Below are positions 32,896 through 43,069 of a stretch of DNA of 64,000 bases, piece by piece (within the stretch, counting starts at the first letter, position 1; every line of letters starts with the position of its first letter). Location of the stretch: the NCBI RefSeq assembly GCF_000234665.1, contig NC_018330.1, positions 803,274-867,273 on the forward strand. The letters run 5' to 3'. Origin of the DNA: Leishmania mexicana MHOM/GT/2001/U1103. Lineage: Eukaryota > Euglenozoa > Kinetoplastea > Trypanosomatida > Trypanosomatidae. A program made the position numbers and the translations under genes. The notes under the pieces are model-generated. The model made no database searches. It had not been told where the DNA came from and saw only the letters and a list, made by a program, of their open reading frames with translations.

Positions 32896-34001
32896 GAAAG
32901 CTCATGTCTCTCTTGGCTGCAGTGCTTATTCCCTCCGCACAGGCTGCATCCCGCCAGCATCGGCGGGGCCTCGAGGTCGTGCCGCCTTTCCACCAGCGCT
33001 CTGAGAGTGCGATCAGAGCGGCACCCCTCACGCCAATGCGAGGGGGGAGGGGAGCGAGGCGTGTGCATTCTGGCGGCTCCGTCGGCGTGGCCCAATCTAG
33101 TGCGATGGAGACGATTGCCACCCGTGTGCGCTTGCGCCTCCATTCGAGCGCAGCGAATGTGCGTGTTGTTGTTGCTGGCTCGATCGCCCACTTTGATAAT
33201 CTTTTTCTTTTCGCCGCCCACGCATCGTCCGCATCTGAAGTGCGCATTCGACACCCCCCTCCCCCAACAACAAAAGAGCATGAGCCCCATCCCTCCGATC
33301 AGCCGCCCCCCTCTTCCGGAGTGCATGCACATGCTTGTGGTGTCAGTGTAAAGGCGCAGCGATGACTTGCACAGCTACACCAGCTCTATAGGTCTCGTGC
33401 TCCGTCAGAATCGGATTCATACAGGATGCCGTATAGTATTCACTCGATGTGTACACACGAGGGCGCGGGCACGAGTGGTCTCTCGTACTAGCTTCGTGAC
33501 GCTCTTACGGGTAGTAGCTTGCGGTGCTGCTTTCTTCAGAGGCTTCAGGACACTGCGGCACGCGAGCACTTGCGCATTCCACTCACCTCTTTATCCCTGC
33601 TTCCCTCTGACCCACCGTCTTGTGTTACGCGCTCCTTCCTCGCGTGACCACCACCACCGACCCACCCACCCCGTCACACACACACACGCGCACACAGTCA
33701 TCAGCATCACCACATACATCTTTGGTGCTTTCTTTTTCCTTTTACGCTTGCCTTCCTTGTATTCTCCAGCACAGAAGCGAACATCGATCATCATTCTTCA
33801 CAGCCACGCTACTGCGCAACCGGCACGCACGGAGGACTCGCAACAAGCTCAACAACACTCCCAGACGCACGACAAGGAGGGGCAGGCAGACGCGTATACG
33901 CACCCTCCCACCATCTTTTCTCTAGAGCACGCCGCTGGCGTACAGGATAACGCACACACACATACACACACACGCAGCTGTGGTGACGGCGCCACTGTCA
34001 A
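32896..34001 (+). other. 1.1-kb spacer, includes 5' UTR of the Yip1 gene
   Basis: This spacer is non-coding with C- and T-rich tracts and CA repeats (33675-33696, 33952-33972). The open frame at 33367-34365 overlaps the start of the Yip1 gene in another frame and is His/Thr/Ser-rich, so it is not a gene. Confidence 0.6.
33726..33769 (+). promoter_or_regulatory. Candidate trans-splice acceptor for the Yip1-family gene
   Basis: A strong T-rich pyrimidine tract ends in CCAG at 33766-33769. The resulting 5' UTR would be 232 nt. Confidence 0.55.
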
Positions 34002-35597
34002 ATGGCTCAGCAGCAGCCACACCGGCGTTACGAGGGTTACGTATACCCTACCGAGTTCCAATCCACGCCGACGGGCAGTCGCGACAGTGGTGGCGGTGCC
34101 TACTTTGGCAGAGAGCGGATACCATCCCCCTCTGCTGCCTCACTCTCCGGCGCCACCGGCCTCGTTCGGCGCTCTGTGCAACACACCGGTGCCGCCGCTG
34201 TGGCCACGGCGTCCACCGGTGCCAACGCTACCGGCTACCAGGGCTCGTACGGCTACTTCCACGGGCAGGGCAACAGCATTGACATCACCAGCGGCTACAA
34301 CAGCGATGCCGGGAGCTCGACGTCAAACCCGCTATACGGAGGCGGCGGCAGAAGCGGGTACATAGTCCCGAATACCTCGTCACAGCACCAGGAGGTGGTG
34401 GTGGGGGCTAGCCGAAGCTCCGCTGGGGCGTCGGGTGCGAACTCTACAGAGCCTTCGCCTGGTATGTGGGCAGCAGAGCCCGGCGTGAACAGCCTGACTC
34501 CGAGCGGCCGTCAGCTCTCACAGCTTCCGCCGCGACTGCATGAACCTGGCATTTTCCAGCCCTCCAGCGACGGCAGCGCCACCTCAATCACGAACAGCAC
34601 CATCGGCAGCAGCTCAGCGCGTCCACCGGCTCAGCAAGCGTTCCTGCCGTCGGACCCGTTAATGCAGCCCCTGCCGCTTACTGCATCGCAGCACCGTCGG
34701 CATCATTATCAGCAGCAGCCATACGTAGTGTCGATGCCGTCGTCGCCGTCCAGCAACCTGCAGCGGGGGACGGCAAGCGGGGCGGTGCCGCCGGAGGCTG
34801 CATTTGTGCAGCGCAGCGGTTCGTGCGCGGCGAGCCCTATCCATATGAGCGGCCCGCGCATGCCAGCTGCCTACGATGCCTCGGCCAGCCCGAACACTGC
34901 CGGCGGCGCTGTGTTCGGTAACCGCCGCACGAGTGGTTTTTTGGGTCGCTTCCTAGCGCAGGCTTTGCCGGTGCTAGACGGCAGTGCCGGAGACCCTGGC
35001 AGCGGGAACGGGGCTGGCAGTGCAGCCCCCATCGGTGAGCGTCCCCTGCATCAGCTCCGCTTTGGCAACCCCGCCGATGACCTGCCGTTGCTCGAGGAAC
35101 TTGGTATCTTTCCCCGGCATATATGGGACAAGGCGCGTGCCGTGTTGAACCCCTTCAAGCCAATCAGCGTCGACGCCGCGAAGGACACCGACTTGGCAGG
35201 CCCCGTCTTCTTCGCCCTGTCGTTGGCGGTGTTGCTGTCACTGCGTGGCAAGATACAGTTCAGCGCGATCTACGGCCTTTTCATGCTCGGCGTGGGCTTC
35301 TTCAAGATGCTCCTGTCACTCATGCAGCCGCGTGGCGGTGTCCCGCTACAATTTGTTGCGAGTACGATTGGCTACGGTCTACTTCCGACGGTGCTGCTCG
35401 CCTCCGTGCGCACCGTTGGCTCGTGGGTTATGGGTCTCCGCGGCGTGCTGCCACTGACGCTGCTGATGGTTGCGTGGTCGGCGTGGTGCGGCACGACCCT
35501 TGTCGCGAAGGGGCTAGGGATGGAGGAGCAGCGCTACCTTGTTCTGTACCCGATGCTTCTCTTCTACTCCACCTTCAATGTTGTGGCTGTGTACTAG
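34002..35597 (+). CDS. Yip1-domain Golgi membrane protein (YIPF5-like)
   Basis: This gene encodes 531 aa. Residues 1 to about 350 are Gly/Ser/Ala/Pro/Gln/Tyr-rich and probably disordered. From about 350 the sequence follows the YIPF5/Yip1 pattern: PLLEELGIFPRHIWDKA, VLNPFKPI, DTDLAGPVFFALSLAVLLSL, GKIQFSAIYGLFMLG, then further hydrophobic segments to the C-terminus, about five membrane spans in total. Yip1 proteins bind Ypt1/Rab GTPases and act in ER-Golgi vesicle traffic. The family normally has about 250 residues; the extra length is the N-terminal low-complexity part, which may replace the usual Pro/Gln-rich cytosolic tail. The start at 34002 is the first ATG after the acceptor and in frame. 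Confidence 0.85.
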   Translation: MAQQQPHRRYEGYVYPTEFQSTPTGSRDSGGGAYFGRERIPSPSAASLSGATGLVRRSVQHTGAAAVATASTGANATGYQGSYGYFHGQGNSIDITSGYNSDAGSSTSNPLYGGGGRSGYIVPNTSSQHQEVVVGASRSSAGASGANSTEPSPGMWAAEPGVNSLTPSGRQLSQLPPRLHEPGIFQPSSDGSATSITNSTIGSSSARPPAQQAFLPSDPLMQPLPLTASQHRRHHYQQQPYVVSMPSSPSSNLQRGTASGAVPPEAAFVQRSGSCAASPIHMSGPRMPAAYDASASPNTAGGAVFGNRRTSGFLGRFLAQALPVLDGSAGDPGSGNGAGSAAPIGERPLHQLRFGNPADDLPLLEELGIFPRHIWDKARAVLNPFKPISVDAAKDTDLAGPVFFALSLAVLLSLRGKIQFSAIYGLFMLGVGFFKMLLSLMQPRGGVPLQFVASTIGYGLLPTVLLASVRTVGSWVMGLRGVLPLTLLMVAWSAWCGTTLVAKGLGMEEQRYLVLYPMLLFYSTFNVVAVY

Positions 35598-36986
35598 GCG
35601 GCTGTGTGTGTGTGTGTCGGTGCGAGGCTTGAGTGGAGGGGGAGATGAAGAAGCGACGCACGTGCACTGGTGCTCGCTCTTCTTCCTCCCACAGCGCGTG
35701 TCTGGGTGTGCGAGACTGTGCCCCTCAGTGCCTGGCGAGGAGCCGGACGATGTGGTGAATCGACAAAGTCAGGCTGAGGAAGGGCAGGGCAGCAACGGTG
35801 GAGGGCGAAGGGAGATACAGCCGGAGGAGATCGCAGACATCACCGGGCTCACTGAGACGGATGCGGTCGCGCCACCGTTGTGAACTCCATCATTCTGCGT
35901 GTCCCTCTCCCTCCCTGCTCCTTCCGCTGCGTGTATGTGTATGTGTGTGTTCTGGCATTTTCCGCGATGGCTCGCGCTCCCTCTCCCTCCCTCCCTCCCT
36001 CCCCACACTTTCTATTTACCCGTGACGGGACCCCTCCTCCTCTTCCCTTGCCTCGCCAAGCCATGATAACGGCCCTTACCGACTGACAGCAGCCAACCTA
36101 TCCGCGCAACCATTTCTGTGTGCATGTGTGAATGCGGCATGAGGCGGAGGGGCGTGTGCGGCTGCCGGGGTGGCCGTCGTCGCCCACCATCCCCTACCCC
36201 CACCACTGTCCCTCGCCACCCTTTTCTTCCCTTCTCGGCCGCCTGTTTCATCAGGACACGTCTTGCACCGCGTGACTGTGAGAGGAGCAGCCACCGCAAA
36301 AGCGCTTGCTGGCACGGAGGATGTCTTCGCCTCACCGCTGTCCCCCCCCCTCCTTCCCTCTCCTCCTCAACTTTTTCTCGACTGCTCTCCTGTGTCCTCG
36401 CCTCCCTTCACCCCTCTTCCCACCCGCAAACATCGTGTCACCTCGGACCTCACGCACAAACGCGCCACCGCAGAGACACGGCCATCCAGCCCCGCTTCCA
36501 TACATTTTTTTCACGCACACATACACACGTTAACAGCACCACCGTCGCACAGAAGTTGATAGAGTCCACTGCCTCCGGCGACATCGTCCGTGTTCGCGCT
36601 GCCTCCGGCTCGCGCAGTGGTCACGTGAAGAAACAGCCGCAACCTTGCACGACAGGCAAGCGCACACGCGCACACATACACACTTACCTCAAATTCCGTT
36701 ACGGAAACCCCCTCTCCTACCCTTTTGTCATAGAACCGTCACTCGCTCGCTGCACCCGCACCTGTCCACCGTACGAGACAGGGACGCAGCGCGCATAGAA
36801 TTACTTCCCCACTCACCCACATACACGCACGCCATCATAGACTGCACACACGCACACCGATACACGCACATTATTTTGCACGCCTCCCTCTTCGTCTTGT
36901 GTGTTCACTCGACCATCATCCACCCCACCCCACCCCGCATCCCCCTCGCCGCGATCGTGCTCACGAGGACAGCAAATCCGTAGCAA
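35598..36986 (+). other. 1.4-kb spacer
   Basis: This spacer is non-coding, with (GT)n at the 5' edge, a CCCT repeat near 35984-36003, C- and T-rich runs, and CA-rich sequence near the 3' end. Open frames such as 36118-36798 are Pro/His/Thr-rich and have no recognisable domain. Confidence 0.6.
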
Positions 36987-39650
36987 ATGCCCCGAAGCGC
37001 TGTCGCCGCCGCACCACGGGCAAGACGAGAAGGTGGGGGTGCTGGCTCGTCTCCGACACAACGTCCCTCTCGGCGCAGCGGCAAGGCCGACAAACACCCC
37101 TCCGTGCCAGATGCTGTCTTCCAAGTGGAGACACTGCTGGAAGAGGCTCCTCATGCCGGCCGTGAGGCGGAATACGAGTCCGTCGTCGCCTACGTCTCGC
37201 GGCGGCTGTTACACGAGACAAACACCTCCCTCTTTGTGTGCGGCGGCTGCGGCTGCGGCAAGACATCGACCGTGAAACGTGCTCTGCGGGCCATTTCGGC
37301 ACGTGTGCTGCCCTGCGATGCCAAAGCGCGCAGTCTTGTCAAGCATAGCACCCTCGAAGAGTGCGGCTGGCGAACTTGCGTAGAGGACGGTACTGACGCG
37401 GCATCTGTCACGGCCGATGCCACTCGCAGGACTCGAAAAACATTGCCAACCACGCCTACCAGTACACCACGCTCCTCTCGCCAGCTGCCGGCGGAGGAAG
37501 GCAGAAGCCCCAGTGACGCGAACGGGCTCACGCCGTCGTCCTCGACTTCCTTGAATGCTGCGCTGTCGCACACCACGTCGCCAGACACGTCGCGCACCTC
37601 CGCATCGTCATCGGCTGCAGCCACTGCGACCAGGAGTGCTCGCCTCGCCTTGCACTCACCCGAATCGAGTCGGCCAAGCGACTCCAGTGTCAACTCCACC
37701 TCCACCGTTTTGGAGGCTGCCAGTCCGGCGCGCCGTGTCAAGCGCGGTCGCGCGGCGGATGAGTGGGAAGGGGACAGCATTCGCTCAGCCGAACTAGACG
37801 GGCAGGCCACAGAGGTCCTCACGCGGGGTGAAAGTGCGTGGCGGCAGGCCCAGGGGCTGAAGCAGGAGATGCCACCACGACCCCAGCCAGAGCCGTACAG
37901 TCTTGCCTACTTCAGTATGCGGTACCCCGAGCTGTTCTCGAGTGTCGGCACTCGTGCGACGGCATCGCCCTCTTCGCCAGCCACTTCGCAGTTCCGTCAG
38001 ATTTTTGGCCACTACGTCAACTGCGCCGACGTCAGCGGTCCGCTCTTGGTAGAGGCGGTGTGTGACAGCATCCGGGCAACGTGCAGCCGCACCGACGGCG
38101 CCACACAGCTGCTACTCCAGTGGCTTGCGTCCATCGGCAAGGCTGCACCCAGTCGGGGTCAGGCTATCCGTGGCGCAGCTGCTGAGTCGCACGCCGCTTC
38201 TACCTCTTCAGCCTCGAAGCGGCGTGCGAGCCCGCCGGCGCTGCACGTCGTTGCGCTCGATGAGGTGGAGTACCTGCGCGGCGGCGGCGCCAAAATGCTC
38301 ACCCTACTGGCGGAGCTTGCCTTCCAGCACCCCGCGCAACTTGCCCTGATCTTTATATCAAACCAGCGCGCCTTTGTGCACGTGCCGCAGATGATGCTGG
38401 AGCCGCTGCTGTTCCAGCCCTACAGCGAGGCCCAGCTGCGGGAGATTGGCGCCAGTGCGACGAATGCCGAGCTGCAGCGATGCGAGCAGCTCGTCGGCGC
38501 AGACGACCGCACTTCGAGATCCCCTGCGGCGAAGAGTGCTACAGGAAGCGCGAAGGTGCGCAAGACCGCGGCGCGTTCGTCCGCAACGGACCACAAGCAG
38601 CTGCGCGCCTCCGATGTGGACATTAAACCGCGCCTGTACGATTACATCGCACGCAAAGCGCTCCTCGAGTTTTCTGGCGATGTCCGGCAGGTCATCGCCA
38701 TGTGCCACCGCGTGGTCTCAGTTGCCTGGAGGGAAGTGGCTGAGGCGAGGCTCGAGGCTGCCGCTGCTGCTGCTGCTGCGACGGCTGCGACATCTACGCC
38801 CCCGGCGATGTCACGCGACAGAAGAAGCACCGCAGTCATACGGAATGAATCAGCTGCCGACTTATCCTCGAAGCTGGAGGCTGCCGTTGAGGCTTACAGC
38901 GTGGACAAGTGTGCAGCCGCCGCAACACGAGCGTCTACGACACTCTCAGGCACCTCACGGTCTTCTGCAGACGCCGCTGGCGTAAACAGCACCTCCTCGA
39001 CGCGGTCCAGCGGGGCCGCGGGCGCATCGTGTGCATTGCTCACCGCTGCAGCACCGCTTGCCCCAGCTCCCTCGGCGTCGACGCCGTCCTCCGGTGTCAT
39101 GACGCTGGCCAAGAGCGTCCGTGTCCTACAGAGCAACCAGGTTGAGAGCGACATGGACAAGCACATCGGCACTCTGCCGGAACAGACGCTCTACGTCCTC
39201 AGCTGCATCGTCGTTCTAACTTTGCGCAAGCAGGAGGAGCGTGCCTACGCGTTGACGAGTGTCGGTGGCCGCATCGGCACCACTCGCACGCCGGGAGCGG
39301 GTCTCACCGTGGCCCAGCGCGCGGTGCCGACGCTGTCGCTGAAGATGCACGAGGTGCACCACTTGTACACACGACTCATGGCGAAGCTGCACTTCCCCGC
39401 AATGCGGGCAGACGGCTTTCCTGTGCAGGTGGAGTGCCTCGCCGACTTTGGCGTGCTGACGCGGCCGCAGTTGCGGGGCACCGATCGCATCTTCTCGCTA
39501 AACGGGACATGGACATTGCCGGCGATGCAAGCGGCACTCGTGAAGCGTGGCGAGGCGATCAAGCAGGACCGCACGACGACGGGCGCTGGGGCGATGATGG
39601 AGAACCGCTTCGAGGAGGTGCTGCGCGAGCTGGCGAGCTTACTCAAATAG
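36987..39650 (+). CDS. ORC1/CDC6-like AAA+ ATPase
   Basis: This gene encodes 887 aa. The N-terminus is basic (RRSGKADKHPS). The AAA+ core shows Walker A GGCGCGKT at 86-93, Walker B VVALDEVEYL with Asp425 and Glu426, sensor 1 FISNQ with Asn459, and a sensor 2 segment FSGDVRQVIAMC with Arg567. A C-terminal part (about 715-850, TLYVLSCIVVLTLRKQEERA and following) fits a winged-helix DNA-binding domain. This order is that of ORC1/CDC6 replication initiators, which load MCM at origins; trypanosomatids use ORC1/CDC6 and divergent ORC1B/ORC4 subunits. I cannot tell which one this is. It is odd in having about 330 residues between Walker A and Walker B, including a Ser/Thr-rich insert at about 140-285, plus Ala/Ser-rich inserts at about 590-715. 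Confidence 0.75.
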   Translation: MPRSAVAAAPRARREGGGAGSSPTQRPSRRSGKADKHPSVPDAVFQVETLLEEAPHAGREAEYESVVAYVSRRLLHETNTSLFVCGGCGCGKTSTVKRALRAISARVLPCDAKARSLVKHSTLEECGWRTCVEDGTDAASVTADATRRTRKTLPTTPTSTPRSSRQLPAEEGRSPSDANGLTPSSSTSLNAALSHTTSPDTSRTSASSSAAATATRSARLALHSPESSRPSDSSVNSTSTVLEAASPARRVKRGRAADEWEGDSIRSAELDGQATEVLTRGESAWRQAQGLKQEMPPRPQPEPYSLAYFSMRYPELFSSVGTRATASPSSPATSQFRQIFGHYVNCADVSGPLLVEAVCDSIRATCSRTDGATQLLLQWLASIGKAAPSRGQAIRGAAAESHAASTSSASKRRASPPALHVVALDEVEYLRGGGAKMLTLLAELAFQHPAQLALIFISNQRAFVHVPQMMLEPLLFQPYSEAQLREIGASATNAELQRCEQLVGADDRTSRSPAAKSATGSAKVRKTAARSSATDHKQLRASDVDIKPRLYDYIARKALLEFSGDVRQVIAMCHRVVSVAWREVAEARLEAAAAAAAATAATSTPPAMSRDRRSTAVIRNESAADLSSKLEAAVEAYSVDKCAAAATRASTTLSGTSRSSADAAGVNSTSSTRSSGAAGASCALLTAAAPLAPAPSASTPSSGVMTLAKSVRVLQSNQVESDMDKHIGTLPEQTLYVLSCIVVLTLRKQEERAYALTSVGGRIGTTRTPGAGLTVAQRAVPTLSLKMHEVHHLYTRLMAKLHFPAMRADGFPVQVECLADFGVLTRPQLRGTDRIFSLNGTWTLPAMQAALVKRGEAIKQDRTTTGAGAMMENRFEEVLRELASLLK

Positions 39651-40431
39651 CGTGGACACTTTCGCGCTTGTCTGCGCACGGCAGCGGCGCGGATGGAGGT
39701 CAAGACGTGCGTGATGCGTAAGAGGTGGAGAGAAGGGCGGACGACAACGAAAAACGAACGCGCGCCCGGCAGCGGGCAGGCAGTGCGCACAAGTGGTGGA
39801 CACGCTGCGGGGCAAGAGGGTGTTCTCTCCTTGCGTGTGCGCGCGCTTGTGTTGCTATCGCCGTCTGTGTACGCCTATGCACGTGTGCCACTGCGCCTCC
39901 TCGTCATGACGGTTCCCACAGTTCTGCACCTGCCCAGGCAGCCTTTTTCCGTTCTCGTCTTCCTCGCGCCGCCTGATCTCTATAGAGTTAGTACACACAC
40001 ACACACACACACGTGCATCTGTCCTTCACTCACTCACCGGCGCGCGCATACCCGTCTGGTCTCTGTGCGTGCGCGCATTTGTGGTTTCTGCTGGTGTCCG
40101 ACACACCCTTCTTCTCCCCTACGCTCTCCTCTCGCCTTTCTCTGTTGGGAGAGCGAGTGCGATGGTGGAAGAAATACGAGCAGCCGCCCTTCCCCCGACC
40201 CTCTTGCATGTCTTCAGGACACCAAACGGACTGCCTTCTGCTTCATCATGATATCTACTCCCGCTTCTCCTCCTCCCTCACCCGACACCGCTCCTCGCTT
40301 TCCTCGCTCGCCCACACCCCCTCTGGCGATCACGAACACACCTGCTGACACATCACCTCCCCTCTCTTCGTTAACTGTGGACCGCGCCGCAGTCCCCTTC
40401 CGTCGTCGACGCCACACCTCTCTCCTCAGCC
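39651..40431 (+). other. 0.8-kb spacer with (CA)n
   Basis: This spacer is non-coding. A (CA)n tract lies at 39992-40011, and CT-rich sequence before the L38 gene includes the splice acceptor candidate. Nothing else was recognised. Confidence 0.6.
40354..40392 (+). promoter_or_regulatory. Candidate trans-splice acceptor for RPL38
   Basis: A CT tract at 40354-40369 is followed by a first AG at 40391-40392, giving a 39-nt 5' UTR. A second AG at 40428-40429 would leave only two bases before the ATG. Confidence 0.45.
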
Positions 40432-40683
40432 ATGCCGCGTGAAATCAAGACCCTGAAGGAGTTTCTCGCCATCTGCTCCCGCAAGGATGCGCGGTGCGTG
40501 AAGGTGAAGCACAACCCGAGCGCCACCAAGTTCAAGGTCCGCTGCAGCCGCTACCTCTACACGCTGGTCGTGAACGACAAGAAGAAGGCCGACAAGATCG
40601 AGCGCTCCATCCACCCGTCCGTGAAGAAGATCGCCGTGACGGCCCGCTCGCACGCCAAGACGAACGCCGGCTCCAAGCAGTAA
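40432..40683 (+). CDS. RPL38: 60S ribosomal protein L38
   Basis: This gene encodes an 83-aa basic protein of the eL38 family, close to the usual 70-80 residues. It starts [20 protein letters not shown] and continues with the typical [22 protein letters not shown] and Lys-rich DKKKADKIE segments. It is a component of the large cytosolic ribosomal subunit. Codon use is strongly biased to G/C-ending codons, as expected for a highly expressed gene. The C-terminus has a short extension ([21 protein letters not shown]). The identification is firm. Confidence 0.97.
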
Positions 40684-41734
40684 GAGTAATGCCACCCATC
40701 CGCGTCGTTCTGCAGACCACTGCTCCCCTCCCCCTCGCGCTATTCATGCGACTTCGCTTTCTCTCTCCACAACGGTTGAAAAGGGAGTGCGAGTATGGGG
40801 GAGGACGCCAGCTGGAGCGCGACGTGAGAGAGCCCACGGACAAGATACGAGTTGAACAAGCTGATGTGGCGCACGCCTCGAACGCGTGCGCCTGCGCCCT
40901 ATGAGTGTTCGTGTATGTGTGTGTGTGTGTGATGAGAGGGCTGTGCGCCTCGCGTGGCGGGAGGCGCGAGTTGGCTTTTGTTTCTCCCTATTTTTCGTTT
41001 TTCTTTCAAAAGCATGTGAGCCTCTGGCCACGTACCATCGAGCGCATCAACGCGTGTGCCAACGAAAGGGGCAGTGGCTACTGCAGACGGCATGGCTGCC
41101 TTTCGTACCAGCTGGCGCTCTTTCACACGTTGCACCTCACCTCTAGTGAGCTCTCAGCCACCGCTTCCGGGCGTGTAGCTGATGCGGGGACGGAAAGTGG
41201 CCGCAAACCGCCTCTGTCTCCCCGCTTCCTTCACCCCTTTTCCTTCGACCCTCCTCCGATGGGCGGTGCGCGTGTGTAGGGAGGGGAGGGGGGCCATGTC
41301 GGGGTTGGGCCGTTGCAAGCACGATAAGACGCGACACCTCCGTTGAATGCCGCATTGCCTCACACAGGGCTCTTCTTTTTATTCCTTCACATGCGCCCCC
41401 CTTCCTCCTCCCTCCTCCACCGCCCACATGCACGCACGCATCCCCCGCCCCCCGCTCCATCACTCTCTCTGGTGTAGAGGTAGCAACTTCGACGAGCACA
41501 CACTTTCCTCTACACCCATCGTGGCATACGTCGAGAGAGAGACGGACGGAGCCATCGCCAGCAGGAGCGACGCACAGCCGAAAGGGGGAGAATCTGTTAG
41601 CTCGGCTGTCGTGCCTCGCTGCCTCGCTGCTGCCTCATACAAGGTTGTCACCACCACTACAGCTACCACAACCACCTTATTCTTTCTTTTTCCGTCATCA
41701 GAGGCAGTTACAAAGGGCGTGTCAGAGAGCCGCC
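40684..41734 (+). other. 1.05-kb spacer
   Basis: This spacer is non-coding, with (GT)n near 40915-40931 and CT-rich tracts from about 41380 on. No RNA gene or further ORF was supported. Confidence 0.6.
41679..41701 (+). promoter_or_regulatory. Candidate trans-splice acceptor for the 4,6-dehydratase gene
   Basis: A T-rich pyrimidine tract ends in CAG at 41699-41701, 33 nt before the ATG at 41735. It supports this ATG; the open frame extends upstream only with non-ATG starts. Confidence 0.6.
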
Positions 41735-43069
41735 ATGCCCTTGAACGGTACTGCCGGCACTGGTGCTCCGCCACCGAGCGCGCATCCGCAGGCTGAGACA
41801 GCTTCGTGCACCAGGAACAGCACCACCGGTCTTACGGAGCACCCTGCGGTGTCGATAGCTCACGGTGAAGCCCACGCACGCGACCTTCTTCAACACCTGC
41901 CAGGCCACCGTATCCTCGTCACTGGTGGCTGCGGCTTCATCGGTAGCGCCTTCATCCGCTACTTACTCATGTACGCTCCGGCGTCGGTGCACGTGTTTAA
42001 CCTGGATACGCTCGAGTACTGCGCCGGTGTCGACGCAGTACTCGGACCCCTCGCTGCGACGAGAGATGATGATCGCGCAGCCTCGGACAGTTGCGCGTCG
42101 GCGTCGGAGGGTGCGATCGGCACTGTCGCCTCTTGCTCCTTGCCCTGTGATGTCTCACCAGTATCACGCTACCATTTCATTGCTGGCTCTATCCTGGATG
42201 CGACCCTTGTGCTGGACGCGCTGCGCACCCATCACATTGACGTTATTGTGCACATGGCCGCACAGACGCACGTCGACAGAAGCTTCTCCAGAAGCGTACT
42301 CTTCACTCAGGTGAACGTCGTGGGCACGCACACGCTACTGGAGTGCGCGCGGGAGTACGGACAGCTGACGCGCTTCTTACACGTTAGCACAGACGAGGTA
42401 TACGGTGAAACCCCCGCGACAGCGCAGCCGGCCAACGAGGCTTCGAGAGTGCTGTGCCCAACGAACCCGTACGCGGCGACGAAGGCCGCAGCGGAGCACC
42501 TCGTCTCCGCCTATTATCACTCATTCAAGGTGCCCGTGCTCATCTCGCGCGGCAACAATGCCTTCGGGCCAGGCCAGTATCCTGAGAAGGTGATCCCAAG
42601 CTTCATCGTGCATGCGCTGCGCCAGGAGCGGCTGCCGATCCACGGTGATGGCCATCATCAACGCAGCTTCCTCTATGTAGACGACGTGGCCAGTGCATTG
42701 TGCACCATTCTCGTGCGCGGCGGCGTCGGTGAAGTCTACAACATCACCAGCAAGAGGGAGTTGTCTGTGCACGAGGTCGCGCAGCGTGTCGTCGCATGTG
42801 TCGCCGGTGACGACCACGACAAGGTGATCGCTGCCTCTCGCGCGGACTTCGATGCCTCCTATGTACGCTACGTAGCGGATCGCGCCTACAATGACGCGCG
42901 GTACTGCACCGAAAGCGAGAAGCTGGCGGCGCAGGGCTGGGCGCCGGAGGTCTCGTTCGAAGAGGGGCTGCGCCGTACCGTCGCCTGGTATCGCAAGCAT
43001 CCTTTGGAGACTGGCGGGTACTGGAGAGGTGCAGGTGAGGCTGGCGCCACAGCTCCTTGCAGCGACTAG
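41735..43069 (+). CDS. NDP-sugar 4,6-dehydratase (dTDP/UDP-glucose type), SDR family
   Basis: This gene encodes 444 aa. After about 55 low-complexity residues the Rossmann motif ILVTGGCGFIGSAF starts at residue 60, with GxxGxxG at 64-70. The active site fits RmlB-type extended SDR enzymes: STDEVYGE at 218-225 (Thr-Asp-Glu for dehydration) and YAATK at 246-250 (Tyr and Lys). Further family motifs are HMAAQTHVDRSF and NAFGPGQYPEKVIPSF with RSFLYVDDVA. It would convert dTDP-glucose or UDP-glucose to the 4-keto-6-deoxy sugar with bound NAD, the first step to rhamnose-type sugars. An insert of about 30 residues around position 110-140 is Ala/Ser-rich. The nucleotide and final sugar cannot be read from the sequence. 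No epimerase or reductase partner lies nearby. Confidence 0.9.
   Translation: MPLNGTAGTGAPPPSAHPQAETASCTRNSTTGLTEHPAVSIAHGEAHARDLLQHLPGHRILVTGGCGFIGSAFIRYLLMYAPASVHVFNLDTLEYCAGVDAVLGPLAATRDDDRAASDSCASASEGAIGTVASCSLPCDVSPVSRYHFIAGSILDATLVLDALRTHHIDVIVHMAAQTHVDRSFSRSVLFTQVNVVGTHTLLECAREYGQLTRFLHVSTDEVYGETPATAQPANEASRVLCPTNPYAATKAAAEHLVSAYYHSFKVPVLISRGNNAFGPGQYPEKVIPSFIVHALRQERLPIHGDGHHQRSFLYVDDVASALCTILVRGGVGEVYNITSKRELSVHEVAQRVVACVAGDDHDKVIAASRADFDASYVRYVADRAYNDARYCTESEKLAAQGWAPEVSFEEGLRRTVAWYRKHPLETGGYWRGAGEAGATAPCSD

Noticed and set aside
33367..34365. 332-codon frame overlapping the start of the Yip1 gene
   Set aside because: Its downstream part is the shadow of the real gene and its upstream part is a pyrimidine-rich 5' UTR.
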